The notes: generated from the sequence alone by a model not told the origin. Positions 1 to 4,808 are shown, numbered from the stretch's first letter. The stretch: 7,343 nucleotides of DNA from Bacillota bacterium (GCA_023417285.1 JAEZFR010000209.1:1-7343); one strand, 5' to 3'. Numbers and translations: made by a program.

Positions 1-147
1 TGAGTAATCTAGTTCTGCTTGCGAGCTATCCGGTTATATTTGTGAGTAACCCAGTTCTGCTAGCGGAGCAATCCGGTTTGGCTTGTGTGCGTCCGGTTCT
101 GCTTTGAGTAACCTAAATCTGCTTGTGGCTATCTGGTTTCTTGGCTA
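1..147. repeat. Degenerate 21-nt tandem repeat, about seven units
   Basis: About seven imperfect units of 20-24 nt run head to tail, with approximate consensus GYGAGYAAYCCGGTTCTGCTT. Clear units begin near 1, 22, 43, 63, 85, 105 and 124, and the array may continue beyond the left edge. From position 3 one frame stays open to a TGA at 105-107 and would encode a heptad such as SNPVLLA. However, an indel in the fourth unit breaks the repeat phase, no start codon with a ribosome binding site is visible, and the later units are not in this frame. I therefore treat it as a non-coding or decayed repeat. The right end grades into AT-rich DNA (148-243) where I see no gene. Confidence 0.65.
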
Positions 148-243
148 GATTAAGACAAAAAATTAGATAAAATATGTAGAAAAAATGATATTAGTTAGTA
201 AATAATAGCATACAATGTATTTGTTTACAAGCATTTTATTTTG

Positions 244-311
244 GGCCATCGGGGTACGGGGAGACTGGTCTCGCCCGTATGCCGCTTTGCGTTTTGTAGG
301 AACGTGAAAAG
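244..311. repeat. Dispersed multi-hairpin element, copy A (partial)
   Basis: This GC-rich patch in AT-rich DNA matches copies B (1626-1737), C (1738-1819) and D (4270-4380) in the same orientation. Its core is an 11-bp stem made of TACGGG (255-260) and GAGAC (261-265) pairing with GTCTC (268-272) and CCCGTA (274-279), with one bulged G. The shared GCGTTTT and AACGTGAAAA blocks follow. The copy stops there and lacks the 13-bp terminator stem that ends B, C and D. Its left edge (GGCC...GGGG) resembles the GGCCAGAGGGG block of B and D. It lies about 100 bp upstream of the NHL gene. Confidence 0.8.
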
Positions 312-343
312 AAATAAAATATTTAATGAAATTACTCGTAAAT

Positions 344-372
344 ATGACACCCTGTTGTCGTATTATTCATAT
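344..372 (+). promoter_or_regulatory. Weak candidate promoter for the NHL gene
   Basis: ATGACA (344-349) resembles a -35 box and lies 17 nt before TCATAT (367-372). An alternative -10, TATAAA (370-375), would give a 20-nt spacer. Neither pairing is close to consensus, so transcription could start elsewhere in the AT-rich leader. Confidence 0.25.
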
Positions 373-396
373 AAAATTTAATTATTACAAATTTAT

Positions 397-404
397 GGAG
401 GTGA
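397..404 (+). promoter_or_regulatory. Ribosome binding site of the NHL gene
   Basis: GGAGGTGA is complementary to the 3' end of 16S rRNA and lies 6 nt before the ATG at 411. It fixes that start and implies efficient translation. Confidence 0.85.
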
Positions 405-410
405 TTCGTT

Positions 411-1493
411 ATGTATTACCACGAAAAATGGGCAAATGGCACAATTTATAGATTTGCCGGCACAGGTGTTGCAGGATATGGCGGAGATGGAGAAAAAGCT
501 GACGCAGCTCATCTTAATGGCCCTGCTGGCTTGGCGGTAGATAAGGACAACAATGTATATGTAGCTGAAATACACAACAATACAATTCGGAAAATTGATT
601 ATAAAACAAGAATTATATCAACTGTTGCAGGATGTGGTTACAAAGGCTTTGAGGGTGATGGGGGGCTTGCAATTAATGCTAAGTTAAATGGACCAGAAGG
701 TCTATTCGTAGATAATCTTGGAAATATCTTTATTGCAGATACATATAACCAAAGAATAAGAATGGTCAGTTCCAGAACAGGAGTAATTGAGACAATTGCT
801 GGGACTGGTGAAACAGGATATAACGGAGAAGGCATAAGGGCAACGGATGCATACCTAAATTATCCTGCCGGAGTTGTCGTTGACTCAAAGGGAAATGTGT
901 ATTTCAATGACTACAAAAACGATAGAATCAGAAAAATCAACATAGATGGTATTATTTCAACGTATGCCGGGACGGGTATCCCCGGGTATAGTGGTGATGG
1001 TATCCTTGCGAGCAAAGCTCAAATCAATGACGTTTATGGATTGGGAATTGATAGCAAGGACAATGTATTTATAATGGATAGCCTTAATTTTGCAATCAGA
1101 AAAGTGGATGCTGATTCGGGGATAATATCCACTATAATTGGGAAAGGGGAGCCAGGACCAATTGTTGAATTTGAGAAAATAAATGATGCTTACATAGGCG
1201 GTCCGTTGCACAAAAAGGGAACCATTGGAATTGAATCCCCCCATGCTGTAGAAGTGGATTCAAAAGGGAATATTTTTATTGGAGATACTGGTTCATATCA
1301 AATAAGGATGGTCAACCTGGAAAGAAATCTGGTATATACGGTGGCGGGTAACGGTAATAAAGGTAATTCGGGTGATAACGGGCCTGCTCTATGCGCTTGT
1401 ATAGGCGTTCATGGACTTAGGATAGACTCCCTCAACAATTTGTACTTCGTTGATTATCATAACCACGTGATTAGGGTTGTCCGATTTGATTAA
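411..1493 (+). CDS. NHL-repeat beta-propeller protein, six blades
   Basis: The 360-residue product is built almost entirely of NHL repeats. Successive blades begin at the G-x-G motif near residues 17, 74, 131, 187, 244 and 313, a period of 56-57 residues. Each carries a GY-x-GDG-like turn, a core such as GPAGLAVD...NVYVAD, and a closing N-x-IRK-(I/V) strand. The N-terminal GTIYRFAG strand probably completes the last blade and closes a six-bladed ring. Blade 5 is longer (about 69 residues) with an atypical insert around 247-272. There is no signal peptide or membrane segment, so it is probably cytoplasmic, unlike most propellers of this type. NHL propellers usually act as binding scaffolds; no catalytic partner domain is present and the ligand cannot be inferred. 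The gene stands alone, convergent with the 724-residue propeller gene, and is flanked by element copies A and B. Family confidence is high; function is unknown. Confidence 0.93.
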   Translation: MYYHEKWANGTIYRFAGTGVAGYGGDGEKADAAHLNGPAGLAVDKDNNVYVAEIHNNTIRKIDYKTRIISTVAGCGYKGFEGDGGLAINAKLNGPEGLFVDNLGNIFIADTYNQRIRMVSSRTGVIETIAGTGETGYNGEGIRATDAYLNYPAGVVVDSKGNVYFNDYKNDRIRKINIDGIISTYAGTGIPGYSGDGILASKAQINDVYGLGIDSKDNVFIMDSLNFAIRKVDADSGIISTIIGKGEPGPIVEFEKINDAYIGGPLHKKGTIGIESPHAVEVDSKGNIFIGDTGSYQIRMVNLERNLVYTVAGNGNKGNSGDNGPALCACIGVHGLRIDSLNNLYFVDYHNHVIRVVRFD

Positions 1494-1540
1494 ATTATTT
1501 TCAATTATCTAATAATAATATGCAATTTGTAATAAGTACA

Positions 1541-1568
1541 ATGTCCTCCAGATTTATCTGGAGGCGAC
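1541..1568. other. Strong hairpin after the NHL gene
   Basis: CCTCCAGAT (1545-1553) pairs perfectly with ATCTGGAGG (1556-1564) across two bases. TGTC (1542-1545) can extend the stem with GACA (1566-1569) around a bulged C, sharing one base at the inner end. No T-run follows on either strand, so it is not a standard intrinsic terminator. It could protect the 3' end of the NHL transcript. The right arm includes CTGGAGG, also found in tRNA-Pro. Confidence 0.6.
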
Positions 1569-1578
1569 ACTCCGACCA
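1558..1578 (+). other. Inverted, internally deleted scrap of tRNA-Pro 3' end
   Basis: CACTCCGACCA (1568-1578) is identical to the last 11 nt of tRNA-Pro(UGG): acceptor strand, discriminator A and CCA. It is preceded by CTGGAGG (1558-1564), which in the intact tRNA is the start of the T stem; the intervening 12 nt of T arm are replaced by CGA. It is on the + strand, opposite to the intact gene and to the fragment at 1825-1845, so 1568-1578 and 1825-1835 form an 11-bp perfect inverted repeat. An 11-nt match alone could be chance; the CTGGAGG neighbour and the setting make descent from tRNA-Pro plausible. Confidence 0.45.
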
Positions 1579-1585
1579 CGGGTAA

Positions 1586-1618
1586 GCGCATGAATTTTCC
1601 TAAAGAAAACACAAGCGC
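1586..1618. other. Imperfect hairpin resembling a decayed terminator stem
   Basis: The arm at 1586-1599 (GCGCATGAATTTTC) pairs at 11 of 14 positions with 1605-1618, around a 5-nt loop. The GCGC ends echo the terminator stems of copies B, C and D. It follows the inverted tRNA-Pro scrap much as the true terminator follows the intact tRNA, but has no T-run. Confidence 0.35.
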
Positions 1619-1625
1619 CGTATGT

Positions 1626-1737
1626 CCCCGCCGGGAGGCCAGAGGGGCTTACGGGGAGACTGGTCTCACCCGTAAGGCGCTTTGCGTTTTGAACAACGTG
1701 AAAAACGCCTGTATTATCCGAAGATAATACAAGCGCT
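1626..1737. repeat. Dispersed multi-hairpin element, copy B (full)
   Basis: The copy begins with CCCCGCCGGG and GGCCAGAGGGGC (1626-1648), nearly identical to copy D. It continues with the ACGGGGAGAC/GTCTC-A-CCCGT stem (1651-1673), the GCGCTTTGCGTTTT block, the ACAACGTGAAAAACGC block, and a terminator-like stem (1706-1735). Copy C repeats its right part in tandem with an 83-bp period. It lies about 130 bp after the NHL stop codon. Confidence 0.85.
1701..1735 (-). terminator. Intrinsic terminator in copy B, cUUCGg loop
   Basis: Read on the minus strand, a 13-bp stem (1723-1735 with 1706-1718) closes on a TTCG tetraloop between C and G, then runs into five T (1701-1705). One position is a G-T wobble on this strand but a C-A mismatch on the other, so the stem is better formed in minus-strand RNA. 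It would act as a second terminator for the 724-residue gene. Confidence 0.75.
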
Positions 1738-1819
1738 AGAGACTGGTCTCACCCGTAAGGCGCTTCGCGTTTTTTACAACGTGAAAAACGCTTGTATTAT
1801 CCGCAGATAATACAAGCGC
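1738..1819. repeat. Dispersed multi-hairpin element, copy C
   Basis: This is a tandem repeat of the right part of copy B with an 83-bp period. It keeps GAGAC/GTCTC (1739-1743, 1746-1750), CCCGTAAGGCGC, a GCGTTTTT/AAAAACGC pair (1767-1774 with 1784-1791, 9-nt loop) and the terminator stem. The left block (CCCCGCCGGG...) is absent. The AAAAACGC block can pair either with the upstream GCGTTTTT or, through its CGC, in the terminator stem, so the two folds compete. The right edge is immediately followed by the tRNA-Pro fragment. Confidence 0.85.
1784..1818 (-). terminator. Intrinsic terminator in copy C, UGCG loop
   Basis: On the minus strand a perfect 13-bp stem (1806-1818 with 1789-1801) closes on C-TGCG-G and is followed by five T (1784-1788). 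It is almost identical to the tRNA-Pro terminator at 4344-4379. Here it lies about 80 nt downstream of the stop codon of the minus-strand propeller gene, and should end that transcript. Confidence 0.82.
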
Positions 1820-1824
1820 CAACA

Positions 1825-1845
1825 TGGTCGGAGTGAGAGGACTTG
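1825..1845 (-). pseudogene. 3' fragment of tRNA-Pro (21 nt, with CCA)
   Basis: These 21 nt are identical to the 3' end of the intact tRNA-Pro (4384-4404), same strand: part of the T loop, the 3' T-stem strand, the 3' acceptor strand, discriminator A and CCA. One further base outside the CCA also matches (1824, 4383). Identity ends abruptly inside the T loop at 1845/1846. A terminator element follows downstream as it does for the intact gene. It cannot make a tRNA. It is best read as the far attachment-site-like repeat of an insertion into tRNA-Pro, or as the trace of a segmental duplication. Confidence 0.75.
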
Positions 1846-1896
1846 CCGTCTGCTTCGCTTCGCTCGCATCCTACCAGATCGAATTTCAAATTCTCA

Positions 1897-4071
1897 TTAT
1901 TTCTTTGAAACATAAATAGTATTTGAGAAACCTTCAACATACAAAGAGCAATCAAGATTATTTGATATAAATTGTACTGGAATAAATACCGTATTTCCAA
2001 CTGCCTTTGCTTTAGTTCCAAGAGCTACTGATTTACCGTTAATGGTCACTTTATCACTATTTGCTTTTACTTCTAAAGTCTTACTATTAAAGGTAATGTA
2101 AGTTGAAGCCCCCTTAATTTCAACTGTACCACCGAGAGCTGACACTATATCATTTATTGGTACCATTGTAATTCCTTTTTCAACATAAGGCTTTTGGGAA
2201 AATACCAGCTTATTATTTTCAACGAATACAGTTATTTCTTTGCTGTCTGTTTTTAGTTGAGTAACTACTGCTTTTTTACTTGAAGTTACAAGTTTATTGG
2301 AAGCCATAATTACTCCACCTTCAGCAACAACGTAAACATATCCATTGTATGAAGCAACACCATACGCTGATACCGAAATATTCAAATCTGTAATATACCA
2401 AGTTTTTAGGTCCTTTGAAGTAAGAAGTGTTCCATTTGAGCAAGCAATAACAAATATATTATTTTTATCATCATAGGTAATATCATTTAACGCATAGCTA
2501 TCTGATACTTTTGTTGTTGTCCATGTATTCAAATCTTTTGATGTACTGATGGAATTTTTATGAAGTGCCACGAAAGTGTCTTTTACCTTAATTATTTTAT
2601 AACATGTCTCCTTATTTATATTAAAGGCGGTTGTCTTTAACTTGTCGGAAATCTTAAGACCAACACCTCCATTACCAACAACATATATATCTCCACCAAT
2701 ATTTGTAATGTAATTTGGATTTAGTGGAAGTACTTTCAATGAATAATAACCTTTTGTATCAGAATAAGCGTATACATCCTTTGATGATGAGATACAAACT
2801 ATTGATGTTTTATCACTATACGCGAAACCACCTACAGCAAATTCGTTTGCAGCTTTGTTAGTTGTCCAATTTTTAAAATCAGTAGATGTCGCTGTATAAT
2901 GGCTCTCTGATTTTACTTTAAGAGTATTATCATACCAATTCCATACATCCCCTTTTAAGTTAATCTTATGTTCTGCAGAAACTTTTCCGTCTGAAAGTAA
3001 AACAGCACTATTTTCAGCCAGAGCTAGAACGATTTTTTTATCAGGTATACTATTAATTTTATACGTTAGTGACTGCTTTCCAAATGTACATATCCATTTA
3101 TCATCACTATGCTTAAATATTTCTCCATATTTACTGTACGTAAGAAATGAATCTCCTATTTTTACAATGCCTGCCATTGAAGCCATCATTCTGTCTTTTA
3201 GTTGAAGCTCAGATGTAACTCGTTTAATTGATTCCATATCTGTTATGTCCCTAATTTTACCCAGAAAGCCCAACACATACATTTTGCCATCGCTATATAT
3301 CATTTTTACTAAATTTGAGTTATATAAAGTATTAGAAATTGCATCAGTTTCCTGAAAATCGTCTACTTTTTGATTTGTAGTAAGCAAATCCTTTGAAGTT
3401 GCAACGGTACCGGTTACTATAGAAAAATACCATAAACCATTTGCATATCCAATATCAAAATATGAAGACTCACAATTACCGGCAACAAAGTTCTTATAGG
3501 CTTTAAAGTCCTTGGTGTATTTTATTGTGTTATTGTTATCAATACTAAAAGCATATGTATTGCTCTCATAGTTTACGGCTATATCATCTGCACCTGCAGG
3601 TAAGTTGCTACATAACTTAGTCCATGTTGTGCCATCAACTGACCTAAACAGCTTTCCGTCCGTATAGCCTATGTAAAAATACTTTCCATCATATTCAAAA
3701 AACGCTAGTGTCGAATTCCAAACACTTACGCTAGTATCCCATTTTTCACCGTCCATTGATACAAAAACCTTACCTTTTATATCTATGCTTACAAACCTAG
3801 TTCCATCAGAACATATCTCATGTAGGTTAATACCGCCCGGTACTGTTTTCTCGACCCATGTATCTCCTGCGTCCTTAGAAAGTATGTATTTACCATTAGT
3901 CGAGGTTACTATTACCGTATCACCAGCATGTGCAATTCCATAGAATTTATTACCACTACCATCGTCCAGGCGTACAAAATTATAGGTGTTTTCATTAGCG
4001 GCAAAGCTCTGAGTACAAAATATGCTTAACATAAGTACTAGCACTAGGAGTATTGAAATTACTTTTTTCAT
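1897..4071 (-). CDS. Secreted beta-propeller protein, copper-amine-oxidase-N-like C-terminus
   Basis: The 724-residue product starts with a signal peptide: KK, a long hydrophobic stretch, and a probable cut after SFA at residue 24. No lipobox surrounds Cys19. The body has recurrent Asp-box-like S-x-D-(x)n-W turns, clearest at residues 65-72 (SKDAGDTW), 105-111 and 144-150, with later copies such as STDFKNW, SKDLNTW and SKDLKTW. These indicate a BNR/sialidase-type propeller, but I see no sialidase active-site arginine triad, so hydrolase activity is not implied. Residues about 617-724 match the copper amine oxidase N-terminal-like domain common in secreted Firmicute proteins (KPYVEKGITMVPI...FIPVQFIS); it carries no amine oxidase catalytic domain. 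There is no sortase, SLH or dockerin signal, so the protein is secreted or held non-covalently. It has its own strong promoter and terminators and lies between tRNA-Pro and a copy of the tRNA 3' end. The ligand is unknown. Confidence 0.93.
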   Translation of the reverse strand: MKKVISILLVLVLMLSIFCTQSFAANENTYNFVRLDDGSGNKFYGIAHAGDTVIVTSTNGKYILSKDAGDTWVEKTVPGGINLHEICSDGTRFVSIDIKGKVFVSMDGEKWDTSVSVWNSTLAFFEYDGKYFYIGYTDGKLFRSVDGTTWTKLCSNLPAGADDIAVNYESNTYAFSIDNNNTIKYTKDFKAYKNFVAGNCESSYFDIGYANGLWYFSIVTGTVATSKDLLTTNQKVDDFQETDAISNTLYNSNLVKMIYSDGKMYVLGFLGKIRDITDMESIKRVTSELQLKDRMMASMAGIVKIGDSFLTYSKYGEIFKHSDDKWICTFGKQSLTYKINSIPDKKIVLALAENSAVLLSDGKVSAEHKINLKGDVWNWYDNTLKVKSESHYTATSTDFKNWTTNKAANEFAVGGFAYSDKTSIVCISSSKDVYAYSDTKGYYSLKVLPLNPNYITNIGGDIYVVGNGGVGLKISDKLKTTAFNINKETCYKIIKVKDTFVALHKNSISTSKDLNTWTTTKVSDSYALNDITYDDKNNIFVIACSNGTLLTSKDLKTWYITDLNISVSAYGVASYNGYVYVVAEGGVIMASNKLVTSSKKAVVTQLKTDSKEITVFVENNKLVFSQKPYVEKGITMVPINDIVSALGGTVEIKGASTYITFNSKTLEVKANSDKVTINGKSVALGTKAKAVGNTVFIPVQFISNNLDCSLYVEGFSNTIYVSKK

Positions 4072-4075
4072 TTTA

Positions 4076-4085
4076 TCCCATCCTT
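4076..4085 (-). promoter_or_regulatory. Ribosome binding site of the 724-residue gene
   Basis: On the minus strand AAGGATGGGA precedes the ATG by 4 nt from its end; the AAGG core is 10 nt away. It supports the start that opens the signal peptide. Confidence 0.65.
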
Positions 4086-4116
4086 ATATTTATTTGGTTG
4101 TTATGTCATATTATAT

Positions 4117-4146
4117 ATAATACTGTAAATGTTAATTTACTGTCAA
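4117..4146 (-). promoter_or_regulatory. Strong sigma-A promoter of the secreted propeller gene
   Basis: On the minus strand a consensus TTGACA (4141-4146) is followed after 18 nt by TATTAT (4117-4122). The predicted start of transcription is near 4110, giving a 5' leader of about 38 nt. The spacer is entirely occupied by the dyad at 4125-4140. Confidence 0.75.
4125..4140. promoter_or_regulatory. Perfect dyad in the promoter spacer (candidate operator)
   Basis: GTAAAT (4125-4130) and ATTTAC (4135-4140) are perfect inverted half-sites separated by GTTA. The dyad fills the spacer between -35 and -10, where a bound dimer would block RNA polymerase. I do not recognise the site as that of a named regulator, and short AT-rich dyads also arise by chance. 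Confidence 0.4.
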
Positions 4147-4158
4147 TATAAACCAATT

Positions 4159-4183
4159 CGGTTCAAGTCCAGCACTGGCGCAA
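4159..4183 (+). pseudogene. Possible tRNA 3'-end remnant
   Basis: CGGTTCAAGTCC (4159-4170) looks like a T arm with its conserved TTCAAGTCC. It is followed by AGCACTGGCGCAAC, which could be a 3' acceptor strand. The 5' T-stem strand does not pair with the 3' strand beyond about two bases, no upstream tRNA body exists, and CCA is not present. It differs from the tRNA-Pro fragment and points the other way. The call rests on resemblance only. Confidence 0.3.
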
Positions 4184-4184
4184 C

Positions 4185-4219
4185 AAAAAATCCCGACGCA
4201 GCGTAACTCCGGTCGGATT
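4185..4219 (-). terminator. Terminator-like hairpin between tRNA-Pro and propeller gene
   Basis: GTCGGATT (4212-4219) pairs with AATCC and GAC (4189-4193, 4195-4197) around a 14-nt loop with one bulged C. On the minus strand six T follow (4185-4190, partly in the stem), favouring action on transcription coming from tRNA-Pro. On the + strand a T5 run (4228-4232) lies about 9 nt after the stem, a weaker terminator. Confidence 0.45.
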
Positions 4220-4269
4220 AAACAGGCTTTTTAGTTTGTAAAAATGAAATATATCTCAACGAGATTTTT

Positions 4270-4380
4270 CCCCGCCGGGAGGCCAGAGGGGCATACGGGG
4301 AGACTGGTCTCGCCCGTAAGGCGCTTAGCGGTTTTTACAACGTAAAAAACGCCTGTATTATCCGCAGATAATACAAGCGC
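4270..4380. repeat. Dispersed multi-hairpin element, copy D (full, next to tRNA-Pro)
   Basis: CCCCGCCGGGAGGCCAGAGG starts the copy at 4270, as in copy B. The TACGGGGAGAC/GTCTC-G-CCCGTA stem (4294-4318), GCGC...GCGGTTTTTACAACGT and the terminator stem follow, ending 3 nt from the tRNA-Pro CCA. Since this copy is joined to an intact tRNA and supplies its terminator, it may be the parent of the others. Upstream, 4220-4269 holds only a short ATCTC/GAGAT hairpin before five T (4264-4269 region). Confidence 0.85.
4344..4379 (-). terminator. Intrinsic terminator of tRNA-Pro, UGCG loop
   Basis: On the minus strand a 13-bp stem (4367-4379 with 4350-4362, one G-T wobble) closes on C-TGCG-G and runs directly into six T (4344-4349). 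It begins 4 nt after the encoded CCA, a typical position for a single tRNA transcription unit. Confidence 0.88.
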
Positions 4381-4383
4381 CTA

Positions 4384-4459
4384 TGGTCGGAGTGAGAGGA
4401 CTTGAACCTCCAGCATCTTGGTCCCAAACCAAGCGCGCTGCCAATTGCGCTACACCCCG
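4384..4459 (-). tRNA. tRNA-Pro (anticodon UGG), CCA encoded
   Basis: The 76-nt sequence folds into a complete cloverleaf. The acceptor stem is CGGGGTG with CACTCCG, with one G-T pair, and discriminator A plus CCA are encoded. The D arm is GCGC/GCGC with loop AATTGGCA, and the anticodon stem is CTTGG/CCAAG around TTTGGGA, giving anticodon TGG (decodes CCA, CCG and other CCN codons). The variable loop has 5 nt and the T arm is GGAGG/CCTCT around TTCAAGT. It has its own promoter and terminator. Position 32 is U, so this tRNA is not a substrate for TtcA-type s2C32 thiolation despite the neighbouring gene. Its last 21 nt recur at 1825-1845. Confidence 0.96.
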
Positions 4460-4483
4460 ATATATTTAGTTTGTGCGCTGTGT

Positions 4484-4496
4484 GGTACGTCGTACC
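4484..4496. promoter_or_regulatory. Palindrome in the tRNA-Pro leader
   Basis: GGTACG and CGTACC form a perfect dyad around one T, about 24 bp upstream of the mature tRNA 5' end and inside the transcribed leader. Flanking GCGC blocks (near 4475 and 4506) could extend the structure. It may fold in the precursor to aid 5' processing, or bind a protein; nothing here decides. Confidence 0.4.
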
Positions 4497-4515
4497 GTGT
4501 CTCAAGCGCATATGT

Positions 4516-4544
4516 ATTTTACTATGTGCGTAGACATAAATCAA
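4516..4544 (-). promoter_or_regulatory. Promoter of tRNA-Pro
   Basis: On the minus strand TTGATT (4539-4544) and TAAAAT (4516-4521) are separated by exactly 17 nt. Transcription would start near 4509, leaving a leader of about 50 nt before the mature tRNA. Confidence 0.7.
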
Positions 4545-4664
4545 TACTTATTTTCACCCAATTTGGGAGGTTATTTGATATTATCTTCATAATTCTAACA
4601 TTTATTCAATTTTATTAACCTGTTTAAACATTTAATCCGTAATATAATTGAAAAGATTTTAACC

Positions 4665-4693
4665 TTGATACGTCATATTTCATTATCTATAAT
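4665..4693 (+). promoter_or_regulatory. Promoter of the TtcA-like gene
   Basis: TTGATA (4665-4670) and a perfect TATAAT (4688-4693) are separated by 17 nt. Transcription should start near 4700, giving a leader of about 108 nt. I see no recognisable riboswitch or T-box in that leader. It is divergent from the tRNA-Pro promoter; the 120 bp between them hold only AT-rich DNA and a small CCCAA/TTGGG dyad at 4557-4567. Confidence 0.8.
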
Positions 4694-4793
4694 TTAAGTA
4701 ACGCGTAAATATGGAATAAATTTCACATGCTGCGGAATATCTTACGTACAGGCCTATTATAGCATATTTACCACAAACTACAAATTCAATTTC

Positions 4794-4801
4794 AAGGGGG
4801 G
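4794..4801 (+). promoter_or_regulatory. Ribosome binding site deciding an ATT start
   Basis: AAGGGGGG ends 7 nt before the ATT at 4809, a normal spacing. The first ATG in frame, at 4830, has only AGGG three nt ahead of it, which is too close. This spacing favours the ATT start. An ATG at 4802 abuts the site, is out of frame, and would meet TAA after three codons. Confidence 0.6.
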
Positions 4802-4808
4802 ATGGAGC

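Noticed and set aside
393..575. Antisense short frames within the NHL, PP-loop-flanking and glycosidase genes (also 638-835, 957-1244, 5841-6041, 5999-6181, 6318-6560)
   Set aside because: Each lies inside a well-supported gene in another frame and has no ribosome binding site or recognisable domain.
1494..1896. CRISPR-like array in the repeated intergenic region
   Set aside because: The repeats are hairpin elements with an 83-bp tandem period and no uniform spacers; no cas genes are present.
1797..2021. Minus-strand 74-codon frame overlapping the 3' end of the propeller gene
   Set aside because: It is a shadow of the 724-residue gene continuing into the tRNA-Pro fragment and terminator; it has no ribosome binding site or family features.
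1897..4071. Sialidase or copper amine oxidase function for the 724-residue protein
   Set aside because: Asp-box-like turns occur without a recognisable sialidase active site, and the C-terminal domain is only the N-like accessory domain without the amine oxidase catalytic domain.
4335..4618. Short frames on both strands across tRNA-Pro and its leader
   Set aside because: They are read through the tRNA, terminator and promoter; composition and lack of start signals show they are not genes.
4700..4808. Riboswitch or T-box in the 108-nt leader of the TtcA-like gene
   Set aside because: No T-box motif, recognisable aptamer core or terminator stem was seen; the leader is AT-rich and weakly structured.
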